NCBI GenBank assembly: GCA_031430575.1
Contig: JANPBT010000017.1
Coordinates: forward strand, 169,748 to 233,747
Direction of reading: 5' to 3'
From: JANMDS01 sp031430575
GTDB taxonomy: Bacteria; Pseudomonadota; Gammaproteobacteria; Burkholderiales; Casimicrobiaceae
DNA: 64,000 nt
Position 1 is the stretch's first letter, and each line of letters starts with the position of its first letter. Position numbers and translations under genes: made by a program. The notes beneath the pieces are model-generated. The model saw only the letters and a program-made list of their open reading frames with translations. It did no database searches and was not told the origin of the DNA. This document shows positions 16,688 to 26,039 of the stretch, piece after piece.

Positions 16688-19600
16688 TTAAACGTTGGCT
16701 AATTCCCACGCTTTATCGAGTCGTTTTGCCGAGACCGGAAATGGCGTTTTGAGCTCTTGCGCAAATAACGATACGTGCAGCTCTTCGATTAACCACCGAA
16801 ACTCGACCATTGCCGTGGTTTCCATTGATTTTCTATTTGCCGCATTGGCGGCGTCCGTCCATCTTTTTTTGTAGACCGCGATCACCGGGGCGTTTCGCGC
16901 CTCGCGTTGCGGATATTCTTGGATTTTTGCTAATCGTCGCGCCAAGCCCTTCACATAGCGGGGCAACTCATGCAACTGCGCCCAAGGCGTCGCACTTAGA
17001 AACCCCGGATAAATCAAATCATCGCGCCACGCTTTTAACGTTGGCACCAGCGCTTTTGCAGCGCCGGGCGCAGCGAGCAATTGGTTCAGCGCGAAATACT
17101 CAGCAGCGATCTGGGCGAGCGTGCGCGCGAGCCCTTCCCCAACTGCGTTCAGTCGCGTTTTGGCGCGACTGAGTTGCGCGCGGTAGCTTTTCTCGTCGCG
17201 CGGCATCTCATCATCGCCGATAAACGTGCGATCCCACAAGGCACCTAAAAAATCGGAGAGCAACTTTTCTGTGGGAATCACCGACTTCAATTGCATCGCG
17301 GTCTGGACGAAACCGCTCGTGCCTTTTTCCCATTGCCTAACCTGCGGCGCAAGCTCAAGCATCATGAGCCGAATCAGGCCTTTTCGATGCGAAATCTGCG
17401 CCGCAGGTATCGTATCAAACACCTTTACGCCTACCGTTCTACCCTCATCGACGAGCGCGGGGTAAGCCAGCGCCGATTGCTTACCCTGCTTGAGCGTAAT
17501 CGAGTCAGGTAGCGTGCCGCACGTCCACCCGGTCAGCCCGGTTTTTTCAAGCCCAGACTCTTCCCCAGAGAAAGCGGCTTGGGCAGCACTGCCCAGCGCG
17601 GCTTTAAGTTGCGCTAAATCGCGCCCAAGCGCGAGTTCATCGCCGGTATCGTCCATCACGCGTACGTTGAGTCGCAAATGCGCCGGGAGGTCGTCTATTC
17701 GCCATTCTGCCGCTTCGATTTTCAAATCGTAAAACTCGCGCAAAAAGGTGCGGCACGCATCAAAGAGCGCAAGCTCGCATGGCGAAACACATTCCAAAAA
17801 CTGGGTCACCGCATCAGGTATCGGTTGAATCCTGCCGCGCGGGCCTTTTGGAAGTGCCTTAAACATCGCCGCAACTTTTTCACGCAGCAATCCTGGCACG
17901 AGCCAACTGGTAATTTTTTCATCTAGGGTATTGAGCAATGGCAGCGGCACCCGCACGGTGACCCCGTCCATCACATGGCCGGGCTCAAAGCGGTAGGCAA
18001 GCGGAAATTGCGCGTTGCCCACTTTCAGCGTTTTGGGAAATTGCTCAGCAGTGGGCGCGCTCGCGCCGTCGCGGGTCACATCCTTCGCTGTCCATTCCAA
18101 ATCCTTCGCATTTGGTAAGGCTTGCAGCCATTTTTCAAACGCGGAAACACTCGAAATTCCAAGCGGGATCCGTTTGCGATAGAAAATGGTCTGCACATCC
18201 TCATCGACCACCACATCCAAGCGCCGTGCCCGATGCTCCATTTCTTCGAGCTGCTTGACCAACGCCAAGTTTTTTTGGAGCAAAACTGCGCCGCAGGTAT
18301 TTCTATCGAGGCCTTTAACTTCGAAATATTGCCCCGCAACCAACGCGTCACGAATGAAGATTTCACGCGCAGTCTCGCCTTCTAATTTTTCACCGGAGAC
18401 CCGGCGGCGAGGCGTGAGCGTCAGCCCATGCAGCGATACCCGCTCAAAAGCAATGACCTGCCCGCTCGCTGCATCCCATTTCGGCTCAAAGAAATGACGG
18501 CTCACCCGCTCGCCCGCCGCATCTTCGATCCACTCGGGCTCGACTTTCGCTACGGTACGGGCAAAAAGCCGCGTGGTCTCGGCGAGCTCAGCACTCATCA
18601 TCCACTTCAGCGTTTTTTTATTCACGCCCGTGCCGGGGAATACATACGAGAGCAAGCCACGCGGCCCCAAATAGCCATCGCCTTCGGTATCTTTCATGCC
18701 GACGTTCGTCGTTAAGCCCGCGAGCAGCGAACGATGCAGATTTTCATACGGAACTTCCATATTCTGCGCCGCAGGTACGCTCCACTGCATATCGCGCAAA
18801 GTATCGGCGATTTGCCGGTGAATATCCCGCCATTCCCGTAGCCGCAGCCAATTCAAAAATGATTCCCGACAGCTCTGCACTTGCTTGCGATGGCTGACTT
18901 TTTCTTCCTCGCCATCGCCATTGAGATTTAAGAAAAACTTCCACACGTTAAGCAGTGAAACGAAATCCGAGCGTTCATCGTCAAATTTTGCGTGGGCACG
19001 ATCCGCCGCCTCTCGCGCCTCCATGGGCCGCTCACGCGGATCAGGCACTGAAAGCGCGGCAACAATCACCAGCGCCTCGGCCAAGCAATGCCGCGTTTTA
19101 GCCTCGACCAAAATGCGCGCTAAACGCGGCTCAATCGGCAGCCGGGCGAGCTCTCGCCCTATTTTTGTTAGTGCATTGCCCGCATCTAGCGCGCCCAAAT
19201 CCTGCAGCTCGTTGTAGCCATCGGCAATCGCGCGACCAGACGGCGCTTCTAAAAACGGAAACGACTCGATTTGCCCAAAGCCCAGCGCCGAAAGGCGCAA
19301 AATCACCGCCGCCAACGACGAGCGCAAAATCTCCGGCTCGGTAAACGCGGGACGGGCAGCAAAATCTTCCTCGCTACACAGCCGAATCGCCATCCCTGGG
19401 CCAACGCGCCCACAGCGCCCAGAGCGCTGATTTGCGCTGGCTTGCGAGATATTTTCAATGTGGAGCAATTGCACTTTGCTGCGCGGTGAGTAGCGGCTCA
19501 TCCGCGCCAAGCCCGAGTCAATCACGTAGCGAATGCCGGGCACGGTCAGCGAAGTTTCAGCCACATTGGTGGCCAAAATAATGCGTCGCGCGGTTGTGGT

Positions 19601-20563
19601 CGGTGAAAAAATGCGCTGCTGTTCTTCGTTCGATAGTCGGGCAAAAAGCGGCAGCAGCTCCGTGCCGGGCTTGGCGCGGCGGCGCAAAATTTCCATCGTC
19701 TCACGGATCTCGCGCTCGCCCGGCAAAAAGATGAGCACATCGCCGCGTCCGTGTATCGCGCATTCGTCCACGGCATCGGCAATCGCGTCCTCAATCTCTT
19801 GCTCGTCGTCGCTATGCGGATCAATGACAGGACGGTAGCGAATCTCGACCGGGAACGTTCGGCCTGAGACTTCCACCAGCGGCGCAGGCACGCCGTCGGC
19901 ACTGAAATGTTCGGCAAAGCGCTTAGCATCAATCGTTGCCGAGGTAATCACCACTTTCAGCTCTGGGCGCTTGGGTAAAAGCTGCCTCAAATAACCCAGC
20001 AAAAAATCAATATTGAGCGACCGCTCATGCGCTTCATCGATGATGATCGTATCGTAGGCATTGAGGAAATGATCAGTTTGCGTTTCCGCTAGCAAAATGC
20101 CGTCGGTCATGAGCTTGATGAAAGCATCGGGCGAGGTATTGTCGGTGAAGCGCACTTTAAAGCCCACGCTACGACCGATCGATTCGCCCAGCTCTTTGGC
20201 GATCCGATCGGCGACGCTGCGCGCGGCTAGTCGGCGCGGCTGGGTATGACCAATCAGCCCATGCCGCCCACGCCCGGCGGCGAGGCAAATTTTGGGTAAC
20301 TGCGTCGTCTTGCCCGAGCCCGTTTCCCCAGTAATCACCACCACCTGATGCTTGGCAATGAGCGCTGCAATTTCATCCGCCCGTTCGGAAACCGGCAGCC
20401 CCTCCGCATAGCGTACCTGCGGCGCAGATTGCAGCCTTTTTTGGAATTTTTCAAGCGCGGCAGCATGCTTTTGAACAAAAACCGCGGGGTTGGCTTTCTC
20501 CAGCGCAAGCAGCCGGACGAAATCGGCAGTGAGCAAGAGATGTTTTGAGAGTACGGAAGCCAT
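16688..20563 (-). CDS. hrpA: ATP-dependent RNA helicase HrpA (DEAH box)
   Basis: DEAH-box RNA helicase of 1291 residues, the usual HrpA length. Motif I GETGSGKTTQLP, Ia TQPRRLAARS, II DEAH, III SAT and VI QRSGRCGR are intact, followed by HA2/OB-like domains and the long HrpA C-terminal region. An in-frame TTG at 20614 is rejected as start because the extra residues are encoded by a DPR copy; the ATG at 20563 gives a normal N-terminus. Four good DPR copies and one partial copy (17340-17351, APQV) lie in frame in this gene. Confidence 0.95.
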   Translation of the reverse strand: MASVLSKHLLLTADFVRLLALEKANPAVFVQKHAAALEKFQKRLQSAPQVRYAEGLPVSERADEIAALIAKHQVVVITGETGSGKTTQLPKICLAAGRGRHGLIGHTQPRRLAARSVADRIAKELGESIGRSVGFKVRFTDNTSPDAFIKLMTDGILLAETQTDHFLNAYDTIIIDEAHERSLNIDFLLGYLRQLLPKRPELKVVITSATIDAKRFAEHFSADGVPAPLVEVSGRTFPVEIRYRPVIDPHSDDEQEIEDAIADAVDECAIHGRGDVLIFLPGEREIRETMEILRRRAKPGTELLPLFARLSNEEQQRIFSPTTTARRIILATNVAETSLTVPGIRYVIDSGLARMSRYSPRSKVQLLHIENISQASANQRSGRCGRVGPGMAIRLCSEEDFAARPAFTEPEILRSSLAAVILRLSALGFGQIESFPFLEAPSGRAIADGYNELQDLGALDAGNALTKIGRELARLPIEPRLARILVEAKTRHCLAEALVIVAALSVPDPRERPMEAREAADRAHAKFDDERSDFVSLLNVWKFFLNLNGDGEEEKVSHRKQVQSCRESFLNWLRLREWRDIHRQIADTLRDMQWSVPAAQNMEVPYENLHRSLLAGLTTNVGMKDTEGDGYLGPRGLLSYVFPGTGVNKKTLKWMMSAELAETTRLFARTVAKVEPEWIEDAAGERVSRHFFEPKWDAASGQVIAFERVSLHGLTLTPRRRVSGEKLEGETAREIFIRDALVAGQYFEVKGLDRNTCGAVLLQKNLALVKQLEEMEHRARRLDVVVDEDVQTIFYRKRIPLGISSVSAFEKWLQALPNAKDLEWTAKDVTRDGASAPTAEQFPKTLKVGNAQFPLAYRFEPGHVMDGVTVRVPLPLLNTLDEKITSWLVPGLLREKVAAMFKALPKGPRGRIQPIPDAVTQFLECVSPCELALFDACRTFLREFYDLKIEAAEWRIDDLPAHLRLNVRVMDDTGDELALGRDLAQLKAALGSAAQAAFSGEESGLEKTGLTGWTCGTLPDSITLKQGKQSALAYPALVDEGRTVGVKVFDTIPAAQISHRKGLIRLMMLELAPQVRQWEKGTSGFVQTAMQLKSVIPTEKLLSDFLGALWDRTFIGDDEMPRDEKSYRAQLSRAKTRLNAVGEGLARTLAQIAAEYFALNQLLAAPGAAKALVPTLKAWRDDLIYPGFLSATPWAQLHELPRYVKGLARRLAKIQEYPQREARNAPVIAVYKKRWTDAANAANRKSMETTAMVEFRWLIEELHVSLFAQELKTPFPVSAKRLDKAWELANV
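17392..17410 (-). repeat. DPR copy inside hrpA (1 of 4)
   Basis: Coding strand reads IPAAQIS in the C-terminal domain. A shorter 12-bp match in the opposite orientation lies 41 bp away at 17340-17351. Confidence 0.92.
18283..18302 (-). repeat. DPR copy inside hrpA (2 of 4)
   Basis: Coding strand reads NTCGAVL, the second coding phase of the forward orientation. Confidence 0.92.
18761..18777 (-). repeat. DPR copy inside hrpA (3 of 4)
   Basis: Coding strand reads VPAAQN; tail flank AAT. Confidence 0.9.
20414..20430 (+). repeat. DPR copy inside hrpA (4 of 4)
   Basis: Antisense to hrpA; the coding strand reads SAPQVRY in the N-terminal region before motif I. Confidence 0.9.
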
Positions 20564-20598
20564 GCGAGCGCGGATTGTAGGCGGTCGCGCTGCATTCG

Positions 20599-20672
20599 AA
20601 TACCTGCGGCGCAAATGAGCGATTGAACGACCTGCTTCAAATCGTGCGTACGAAATCTGCGCCGCAGGTATT
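20599..20672. repeat. DPR inverted pair, tail-inward, between divergent genes
   Basis: Plus copy 20599-20615 (tail GCAAAT, one mismatch) and minus copy 20653-20672 (perfect), 53 bp centre to centre. It lies between divergent hrpA and the TonB-like gene, so it cannot be a gene-end terminator. Confidence 0.88.
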
Positions 20673-20776
20673 GCGAGCGCTTAGTTGCGAGGCACGATTA
20701 CTGAATGTGCAGCATCTCATCGTTTCGGATCAACGGGTATATTGCAGGCTTCAGCCCTCAACGCGTGCCCTCCCTT

Positions 20777-21307
20777 ATGTATGTATTGCAAACCGGTGCA
20801 CTCGCCCTTGCTGTCCTCATGATTCTTGCGAGCACGCCGAGTTTTTCGCAAACAAGTGCACCCGCCGTCACTTCCGAGCACGGCGTGCGCGCTGAAGAGG
20901 CGCCCACCGGCTCGATGATTCGACGCTACGCCATCCGAGATACGCCGCTGCCCGTAAATAAGCGCTACCACGAGTTTTCTGCGGAAGAAAAAGCGAAACT
21001 CCACGGGTATTACGAAAACATTGTTCCCGGTGATGAACCGCCTTTTCCTGAAAATGGGCTCAACCCGGTCCTCAACGCCATCATCAAGGCGCAAGAGAAA
21101 TTGCGCGTTCGAGGTGATTTGTTTTTGATTGCGAGCGTCGGCAGCGATGGCCTAGTCTCGGAAGTTAAAGCCATCGGCTCGCCCAGCCCTGAAATGACCC
21201 AATTCGCAGCGGCCACGCTCGTGGTCACCAAATTCAAGCCTGCAATTTGCGCCGGCAAGCCATGCGCCATGCAGTATCCGCTGCGATACCGATTTGAGCT
21301 GAACTAA
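20777..21307 (+). CDS. secreted protein with TonB C-terminal-like domain
   Basis: 176-residue protein. The ATG at 20777 begins a signal peptide (MYVLQTGALALAVLMILAS...SFSQ). The last ~80 residues resemble the TonB C-terminal fold: SVGSDGLVSEVKAIGSP followed by AATLVVTKFKPAICAGKPC and a final YRFELN. It lacks the N-terminal anchor and Pro-rich linker of a real TonB, so it is more likely a periplasmic protein that borrowed the fold. An in-frame ATG at 20705 would add a stretch that does not look like a leader. Function unknown. Confidence 0.7.
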   Translation: MYVLQTGALALAVLMILASTPSFSQTSAPAVTSEHGVRAEEAPTGSMIRRYAIRDTPLPVNKRYHEFSAEEKAKLHGYYENIVPGDEPPFPENGLNPVLNAIIKAQEKLRVRGDLFLIASVGSDGLVSEVKAIGSPSPEMTQFAAATLVVTKFKPAICAGKPCAMQYPLRYRFELN

Positions 21308-21392
21308 CTCAAAAATGTTGCCTGCGCGCGCTTTGCGCACACGCAATCCAAATTTCGCTATCATTCACTCTTCAATCAATGGAGGAGCGACT

Positions 21393-22964
21393 ATGAAGCG
21401 CTTTGCAGTACTTTCCGCCATCGCCGCGTCACTCGCGGCAACGGCTCTTGAGGCGAAACCTTTTCGTTGGGCATCCTCTGGCGATATCCAGACGCTCGAC
21501 CCATATTCCCAAAACGAGAGTTTTACCAACGCCGCCAACGGCCAAGTCTATGAAAAGCTCGTACGCCGTGGTAAAGATCTTAAATTCGGCCCAGGATTGG
21601 CCACGGGCTGGGAGCAAACAGGCCCGCTGACTTGGCGCTTTAAGCTGCGCACGGGCGTGAAATTCCACGACGGCGCAGCGTTTACGGCTGACGATGTTGT
21701 GTTTAGCGTGAAGCGCGCGAGCGGGCCGACTTCTCAGATCGCCAACTACGCCACAGCGCTCGGCGAGCCAAAGAAAATTGATGACCTAACGGTTGATTTT
21801 GTGATGTCAAAACCGAATCCAACGTTTCTTGATCACATCGACTCCATTTTCATCATGAATAAAGCATGGTGCGAGAAAAACAACGCAGTCAACGCGCAGG
21901 ATTTCAAAAACAAGCAAGAGATGTATACGGCCATGAATGCCAACGGCACCGGGCCTTACATTCTCAAAAGTCGTGCCCCTGCAATTAAAACGGTGTATAC
22001 CCGTAACCCAAATTACTGGGGTAAAGTTGAAGGCAATGTGACCGAAGTCATCTACACGCCAATTGGCGCAGATGGCACACGTGTTGCAGCATTGATGTCT
22101 GGCGAGATCGATTTCATCTTAGATCCACCGCCGCAAGACGTCGCCCGTCTGCGCGCGCGTCCTGAGCTGAAAATTATCGACGGTATGGAAAATCGGGTCA
22201 TCTTCATAGGCTTTGATCAAGCCCGCGATGAGCTGCTTTACTCCGACGTGAAAGGCAAAAACCCGTTCAAAGACCAGCGCGTTCGTAAGGCGCTTTACCA
22301 AGCGGTCGACATCGAAACGATGAAAACCAAGTTGATGCGCAATCAGGCGGTCATTACTGGTGGTAATACGCCTTCCCCACTCGGCGCTTATAACGACCCG
22401 GAAATCGAAGGTCGCTACCCCTTTGATCTTGCTGCGAGCAAAAAATTATTGGCAGAAGCAGGCTACCCAAATGGCTTCGGCTTTACGCTTGATTGCCCGA
22501 ACGACCGCTACGTCAACGATGGCGAAATTTGCCAAGCGCTGGGCGCAATGTGGGCGCAGGTTGGCATGAAAGTCAAAGTAAACGCCATGCCAAAAGTGGT
22601 CTATTTTGCAAAAACTGAGAAGCTCGACACCTCCGCTTATATGCTGGGCTGGGGGGGAGCAGTGACCGATGCTGAGACTACGCTGACCCCTGTGTTGCGT
22701 AATCGCGGCGAGAAAGGCATGGGCACTTACAACTGGGGCAACTACAAAAACGATAAGCTCGACTCACTCGCAGCGCAATCAACGGTCGAGACTGACCCAA
22801 AGAAACGCGAAGCATTAGTCAAAGCCGCACTTCTGGAGCATAAGCAGCAAGTGCACCACATTCCATTGCATCGGCAGATGATTCCATGGGCGGCACGGGC
22901 AAATATCGAAGTGACCCACCGGCCTGATAACTGGATGGAAATTGGCTGGGTGACCGTCAAATAA
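21393..22964 (+). CDS. peptide/nickel-type ABC transporter substrate-binding protein (family 5)
   Basis: Periplasmic binding protein of the DppA/OppA family, 523 residues. GGAGGAG precedes the ATG at 21393, which starts a signal peptide cut near LEA. Family motifs: DIQTLDPYSQNE, LRTGVKFHDG and FTADDVVFSVKRA. No dpp permease genes adjoin it. It is a paralogue of the gene at 37169-38755 (shared DPxSQN, KGKNPFKDxRVRxAL and PNxRYVNDxEICQAL segments), so both probably feed a transporter encoded elsewhere. Confidence 0.93.
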   Translation: MKRFAVLSAIAASLAATALEAKPFRWASSGDIQTLDPYSQNESFTNAANGQVYEKLVRRGKDLKFGPGLATGWEQTGPLTWRFKLRTGVKFHDGAAFTADDVVFSVKRASGPTSQIANYATALGEPKKIDDLTVDFVMSKPNPTFLDHIDSIFIMNKAWCEKNNAVNAQDFKNKQEMYTAMNANGTGPYILKSRAPAIKTVYTRNPNYWGKVEGNVTEVIYTPIGADGTRVAALMSGEIDFILDPPPQDVARLRARPELKIIDGMENRVIFIGFDQARDELLYSDVKGKNPFKDQRVRKALYQAVDIETMKTKLMRNQAVITGGNTPSPLGAYNDPEIEGRYPFDLAASKKLLAEAGYPNGFGFTLDCPNDRYVNDGEICQALGAMWAQVGMKVKVNAMPKVVYFAKTEKLDTSAYMLGWGGAVTDAETTLTPVLRNRGEKGMGTYNWGNYKNDKLDSLAAQSTVETDPKKREALVKAALLEHKQQVHHIPLHRQMIPWAARANIEVTHRPDNWMEIGWVTVK

Positions 22965-22969
22965 CGGCC

Positions 22970-23011
22970 AATCTGCGCCGCAGGTATTGCGAAATACCTG
23001 CGGCGCAGATT
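22970..23011. repeat. DPR inverted pair, head-inward, tight hairpin
   Basis: Minus copy 22970-22988 and plus copy 22993-23011 make a perfect 19-bp stem with a GCGA loop (a GNRA-type tetraloop in RNA). It begins 5 bp after the binding-protein gene, which is convergent with the oxygenase gene. Confidence 0.92.
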
Positions 23012-23028
23012 CAGTGATTACGCGTAAG

Positions 23029-23054
23029 AAAGCCTGCAATCGCAGGCTTTTTTT
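23029..23054 (+). terminator. Rho-independent terminator
   Basis: Stem AAAGCCTGC / GCAGGCTTT, loop AATC, followed by a run of T on the + strand. It ends the binding-protein transcript, 18 bp after the DPR hairpin, so this site has two consecutive hairpins. Confidence 0.88.
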
Positions 23055-23107
23055 CGTAGTGCTGACTGCAGAAACTGCAGACCGCGGGTTAGCCTAGGCT
23101 CACTGTT

Positions 23108-23959
23108 TCAGACGAACACCCGCTCGCGCAGCCATTTCGTTGCGATCCATTTATCGCCTTGAATAATGGGCTGCCCACCATGCAAGGTTTTGGTCGACGG
23201 GCTCGGCTTATCGTAAGTAAAAAATACCGCATTGCCTGCAATGGGCGCGACCTCAAAGCCAACATCTGGGAAGATCGTGCCTCCGCCTTTTTCAGGGCTT
23301 TGCAGATACATCACAATCGTTGCCACCCGTTGCCCGCCGCGCTGCAAGATCAGCGGCGTGCCGGGATCTTTGATGTCGAAATAATCGTTGTGTGGCTCAT
23401 ATTGATTGCCGGGGCCGTAATGCAGAATTTGCAGGCCCTCGCCATTTTCATACGGCCAATTCACTAATTCAGCCAAGCGCTTTTCAATACGCGTCACCAA
23501 CTCACCTTCGCCACGCTGAAAAAACATGCCGTCGCTGGTGCGCGCGTCGTTAACCTCTTCACCGCCGGTCGCTCGATCTACCGTGCGCGAGCGCGCCATC
23601 TTGGGCGAAGCGAGTGCGATCAGATCTTTGCATTCCTCCTTGGAAAGCAAATTACCAAATACGATCACGCGCGGATGCTTCATGACCGCCAAAATATCTA
23701 CGGTCCGATCAGAGGTGCGAATCTGCGTGGGATAGTCGGCAACGTGCGGCTGCGGCACTGCCACCGACGGTAAATCTGCGGTGGCGCTGACCACCGCTTC
23801 GCCTTTAACTTCGGTGGGCACGCCCAGCACCTCCTCAAGCGCAGAGCGCGCCTGCTCGATGCTCCAGCCACTTTTAAGCATCGTCTCAAAGAGCGCTTGC
23901 GGCGTGTGCTTCGCATCGAGTTGCTCGACGATCCATTTTTTTAAGGCTTCAGTACTCAT
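23108..23959 (-). CDS. 2OG-Fe(II) oxygenase, prolyl 4-hydroxylase-like
   Basis: 283-residue cytoplasmic dioxygenase of the prolyl 4-hydroxylase alpha family. The iron triad is H190-x-D192 (PHNDYFD) and H260 (LHGGQP), with K270 as the 2-oxoglutarate-binding residue. Residues 1-90 form an N-terminal helical extension before the catalytic domain. In bacteria such enzymes hydroxylate prolines of proteins or small metabolites; the substrate here is unknown. The gene is downstream of prpE on the same strand but separated by a DPR hairpin. Confidence 0.87.
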   Translation of the reverse strand: MSTEALKKWIVEQLDAKHTPQALFETMLKSGWSIEQARSALEEVLGVPTEVKGEAVVSATADLPSVAVPQPHVADYPTQIRTSDRTVDILAVMKHPRVIVFGNLLSKEECKDLIALASPKMARSRTVDRATGGEEVNDARTSDGMFFQRGEGELVTRIEKRLAELVNWPYENGEGLQILHYGPGNQYEPHNDYFDIKDPGTPLILQRGGQRVATIVMYLQSPEKGGGTIFPDVGFEVAPIAGNAVFFTYDKPSPSTKTLHGGQPIIQGDKWIATKWLRERVFV

Positions 23960-24021
23960 CTGAGGTAAGGAATTAAAGTTTCAAGACAAAAAATATCGCA
24001 GTGTTACGCCTAAAAATGCTC

Positions 24022-24066
24022 AAAACTGCGCCGCAGGTATTGCTGCAAATACCAGCGAAGCAGTTT
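24022..24066. repeat. DPR inverted pair, head-inward, one arm decayed
   Basis: Minus copy 24022-24041 is intact. Its partner 24048-24066 keeps 16 of 19 positions (AATACCAGCGAAGCAGTTT), so the stem has three mismatches around a 6-nt loop. It overlaps the prpE stop codon at 24065 and sits where the prpE terminator would be. Confidence 0.8.
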
Positions 24067-25954
24067 AATGGGTTGACTTCAATGCATCACGAATCTGCTG
24101 CAATGCGCTGGGGTCTTCGATGGTCGTCAAGTCGCCCGGGTCTCGCCCTTCGCAGACGGCTTGGATCGATCGACGCAGTAATTTTCCAGACCGGGTTTTG
24201 GGCAAAATCGTGACGAAATGCACATTGCCTGGGCGGGCAATAGCGCCGATTTCTTTATCCACGGTAGCTTGCACGGCTTTGGCCATTGCCGCGCCCGCCT
24301 TGGTCGGATCTTTCAACACAACGAAGGCAATCGGGATCTGCCCTTTTACCGCATCGGCAACGCCAACGACCGCGCACTCTGCCACCGCAGTATTCGCTTG
24401 AACCGCTTCTTCGATCTCGCGCGTGCCAAGGCGATGACCGGCAGTATTGATCACATCATCGGTGCGCCCGAGAATGTAAAAGTAGCCATCGGCATCGCGC
24501 GTTGCCCAGTCAAACGAGCTGTAAAGCAGGGAATTGGGAATGCTTTTAAAGTAGGTTTGCACGAAGCGGGCATCGTCGCCCCAAACGGTTGTCATTGCGC
24601 CCGGAGGCAGCGGCGGCTGAATCGCGAGCACTCCTTTTTCATCGACGCCGGTCACCGGCGCGCCCGTGGCTTCATCCACTAATTTCACATCAAAGCCATA
24701 CACCGGAAACGACGGTGAGCCAAATTTACGCGGTGTATCTTCAACGCCAATCTGCGCGGCGAGGATTGGCCAACCAGATTCTGTTTGCCAATAATTATCA
24801 ATAATCGACACGCCACCCAAAGCGTCGCTGACCCAACGGGCAGTGGGCTCATCAAGTGGCTCGCCGGCGAGAAAGAGGTTTTTCAGTGTCGGTAATTTAT
24901 ATTGCCGCATGAATTTTGGGTCTTGCTTTTTTAGCACCCGAATTGCAGTGGGTGACGAGAACATCGTTTTCACGTTATTTTCAGCAACGATTTTCCACCA
25001 AATTGCAGGGTCGGGCCGCAGCGGTACGCCTTCATACATGATCGTGGTGCAGCCGCCGAGCAAGGGGCCGTAAATGATGTAACTGTGGCCAACGACCCAG
25101 CCGATGTCGGAAGTGCAAAACATCGTCTCGCCGGGCTTCAAATCAAAAATCTTTTCCATTGAAGAGGTGAGCGCAACCGCGTAGCCCGCGGTATCTCGCT
25201 GCACGCCTTTGGGCTTACCAGTGGTGCCCGACGTATAGAGAATGTAACTCGGGTGATTTGAATCGACCCACTCGCATTCGACCTTGGCGTTGAAATGAGC
25301 GTTGCGCAAGGCGGCGTAGTCTAGATCGCGCCCACGCAACGTAGCCATCGGCGCGAGCCCGCGATCGAGCAAAAGCACTTTATCGGGCTTATGGGCTGCG
25401 AGCGCGATCGCGTCGTCGAGCAAATTTTTATACGGAATAATTTTGCCCATGCGCATGCCGGCATCGGCAGAAATGATCGCTTTCGGCTTGGCATCGTCGA
25501 TCCGTGAGGCCAGCGATACTGAGGCAAAGCCACCGAATACCACCGAGTGAATCGCACCAATGCGCACGGTGGCCAGCATGCAAAACACCGCCTCAGGCAC
25601 CATCGGCATGTAGATCAAAACCCGATCGCCTTTGCCCAAGCCCATAAATTTCAACATCGCAGCAGCGCGATTGACTTCTGCGTGCAGTTGCGCATAAGTA
25701 AAGATCTGCTCGGTGTCGGTCTCAGACGAGATAAATTTCAGCGCGACTTGCTGCCCTCGCGAATCGACGTGGCGATCGACCGCATTCCAACAAAGATTAG
25801 TCGTGCCGCCGGGATACCACTTTGCAAACGGTGGCTTATCGTACGCGAGGACTGATTTGAAAGGCGTCTTCCAGTCGATCAGTCGCGCTTCTTCGCGCCA
25901 AAAATCGGACTTGAGCTGGATTGATTCGTTGAAGTGCTTTTGATATGCGCCCAT
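24065..25954 (-). CDS. prpE: propionyl-CoA synthetase (acetyl-CoA synthetase family)
   Basis: AMP-forming acyl-CoA synthetase of about 629 residues. The start AYQKHF..SI..FW..EA..IDW and the segment DIGWVVGHSYIIYGPL..G fit PrpE better than Acs. The ATP loop is YTSGTTGKPKG and the acetylation-site lysine lies in KTRSGKLLRRS. The second ATG (25954) is preferred over 25966 because GGGAG lies about 5 bp before it. Propionate activation would normally feed the methylcitrate cycle, whose genes are not here. Confidence 0.88.
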   Translation of the reverse strand: MGAYQKHFNESIQLKSDFWREEARLIDWKTPFKSVLAYDKPPFAKWYPGGTTNLCWNAVDRHVDSRGQQVALKFISSETDTEQIFTYAQLHAEVNRAAAMLKFMGLGKGDRVLIYMPMVPEAVFCMLATVRIGAIHSVVFGGFASVSLASRIDDAKPKAIISADAGMRMGKIIPYKNLLDDAIALAAHKPDKVLLLDRGLAPMATLRGRDLDYAALRNAHFNAKVECEWVDSNHPSYILYTSGTTGKPKGVQRDTAGYAVALTSSMEKIFDLKPGETMFCTSDIGWVVGHSYIIYGPLLGGCTTIMYEGVPLRPDPAIWWKIVAENNVKTMFSSPTAIRVLKKQDPKFMRQYKLPTLKNLFLAGEPLDEPTARWVSDALGGVSIIDNYWQTESGWPILAAQIGVEDTPRKFGSPSFPVYGFDVKLVDEATGAPVTGVDEKGVLAIQPPLPPGAMTTVWGDDARFVQTYFKSIPNSLLYSSFDWATRDADGYFYILGRTDDVINTAGHRLGTREIEEAVQANTAVAECAVVGVADAVKGQIPIAFVVLKDPTKAGAAMAKAVQATVDKEIGAIARPGNVHFVTILPKTRSGKLLRRSIQAVCEGRDPGDLTTIEDPSALQQIRDALKSTH

Positions 25955-26039
25955 TGATGCTCCCATTTTTTAAGTCAACGTCGAGTGGGCGAGAGTTTAC
26001 CTAAGTCTTATATAAGACATAGGTAATTCTTCATAAAAA

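Noticed and set aside
20564..20614. N-terminal extension of HrpA starting at TTG
   Set aside because: The added residues are read from a DPR copy and are not part of the family.
24749..24767. DPR-like stretch in prpE encoding LAAQIG
   Set aside because: The core is broken (CTGCGCGGCGA) and the residues are plausible for the family; kept out of the count.
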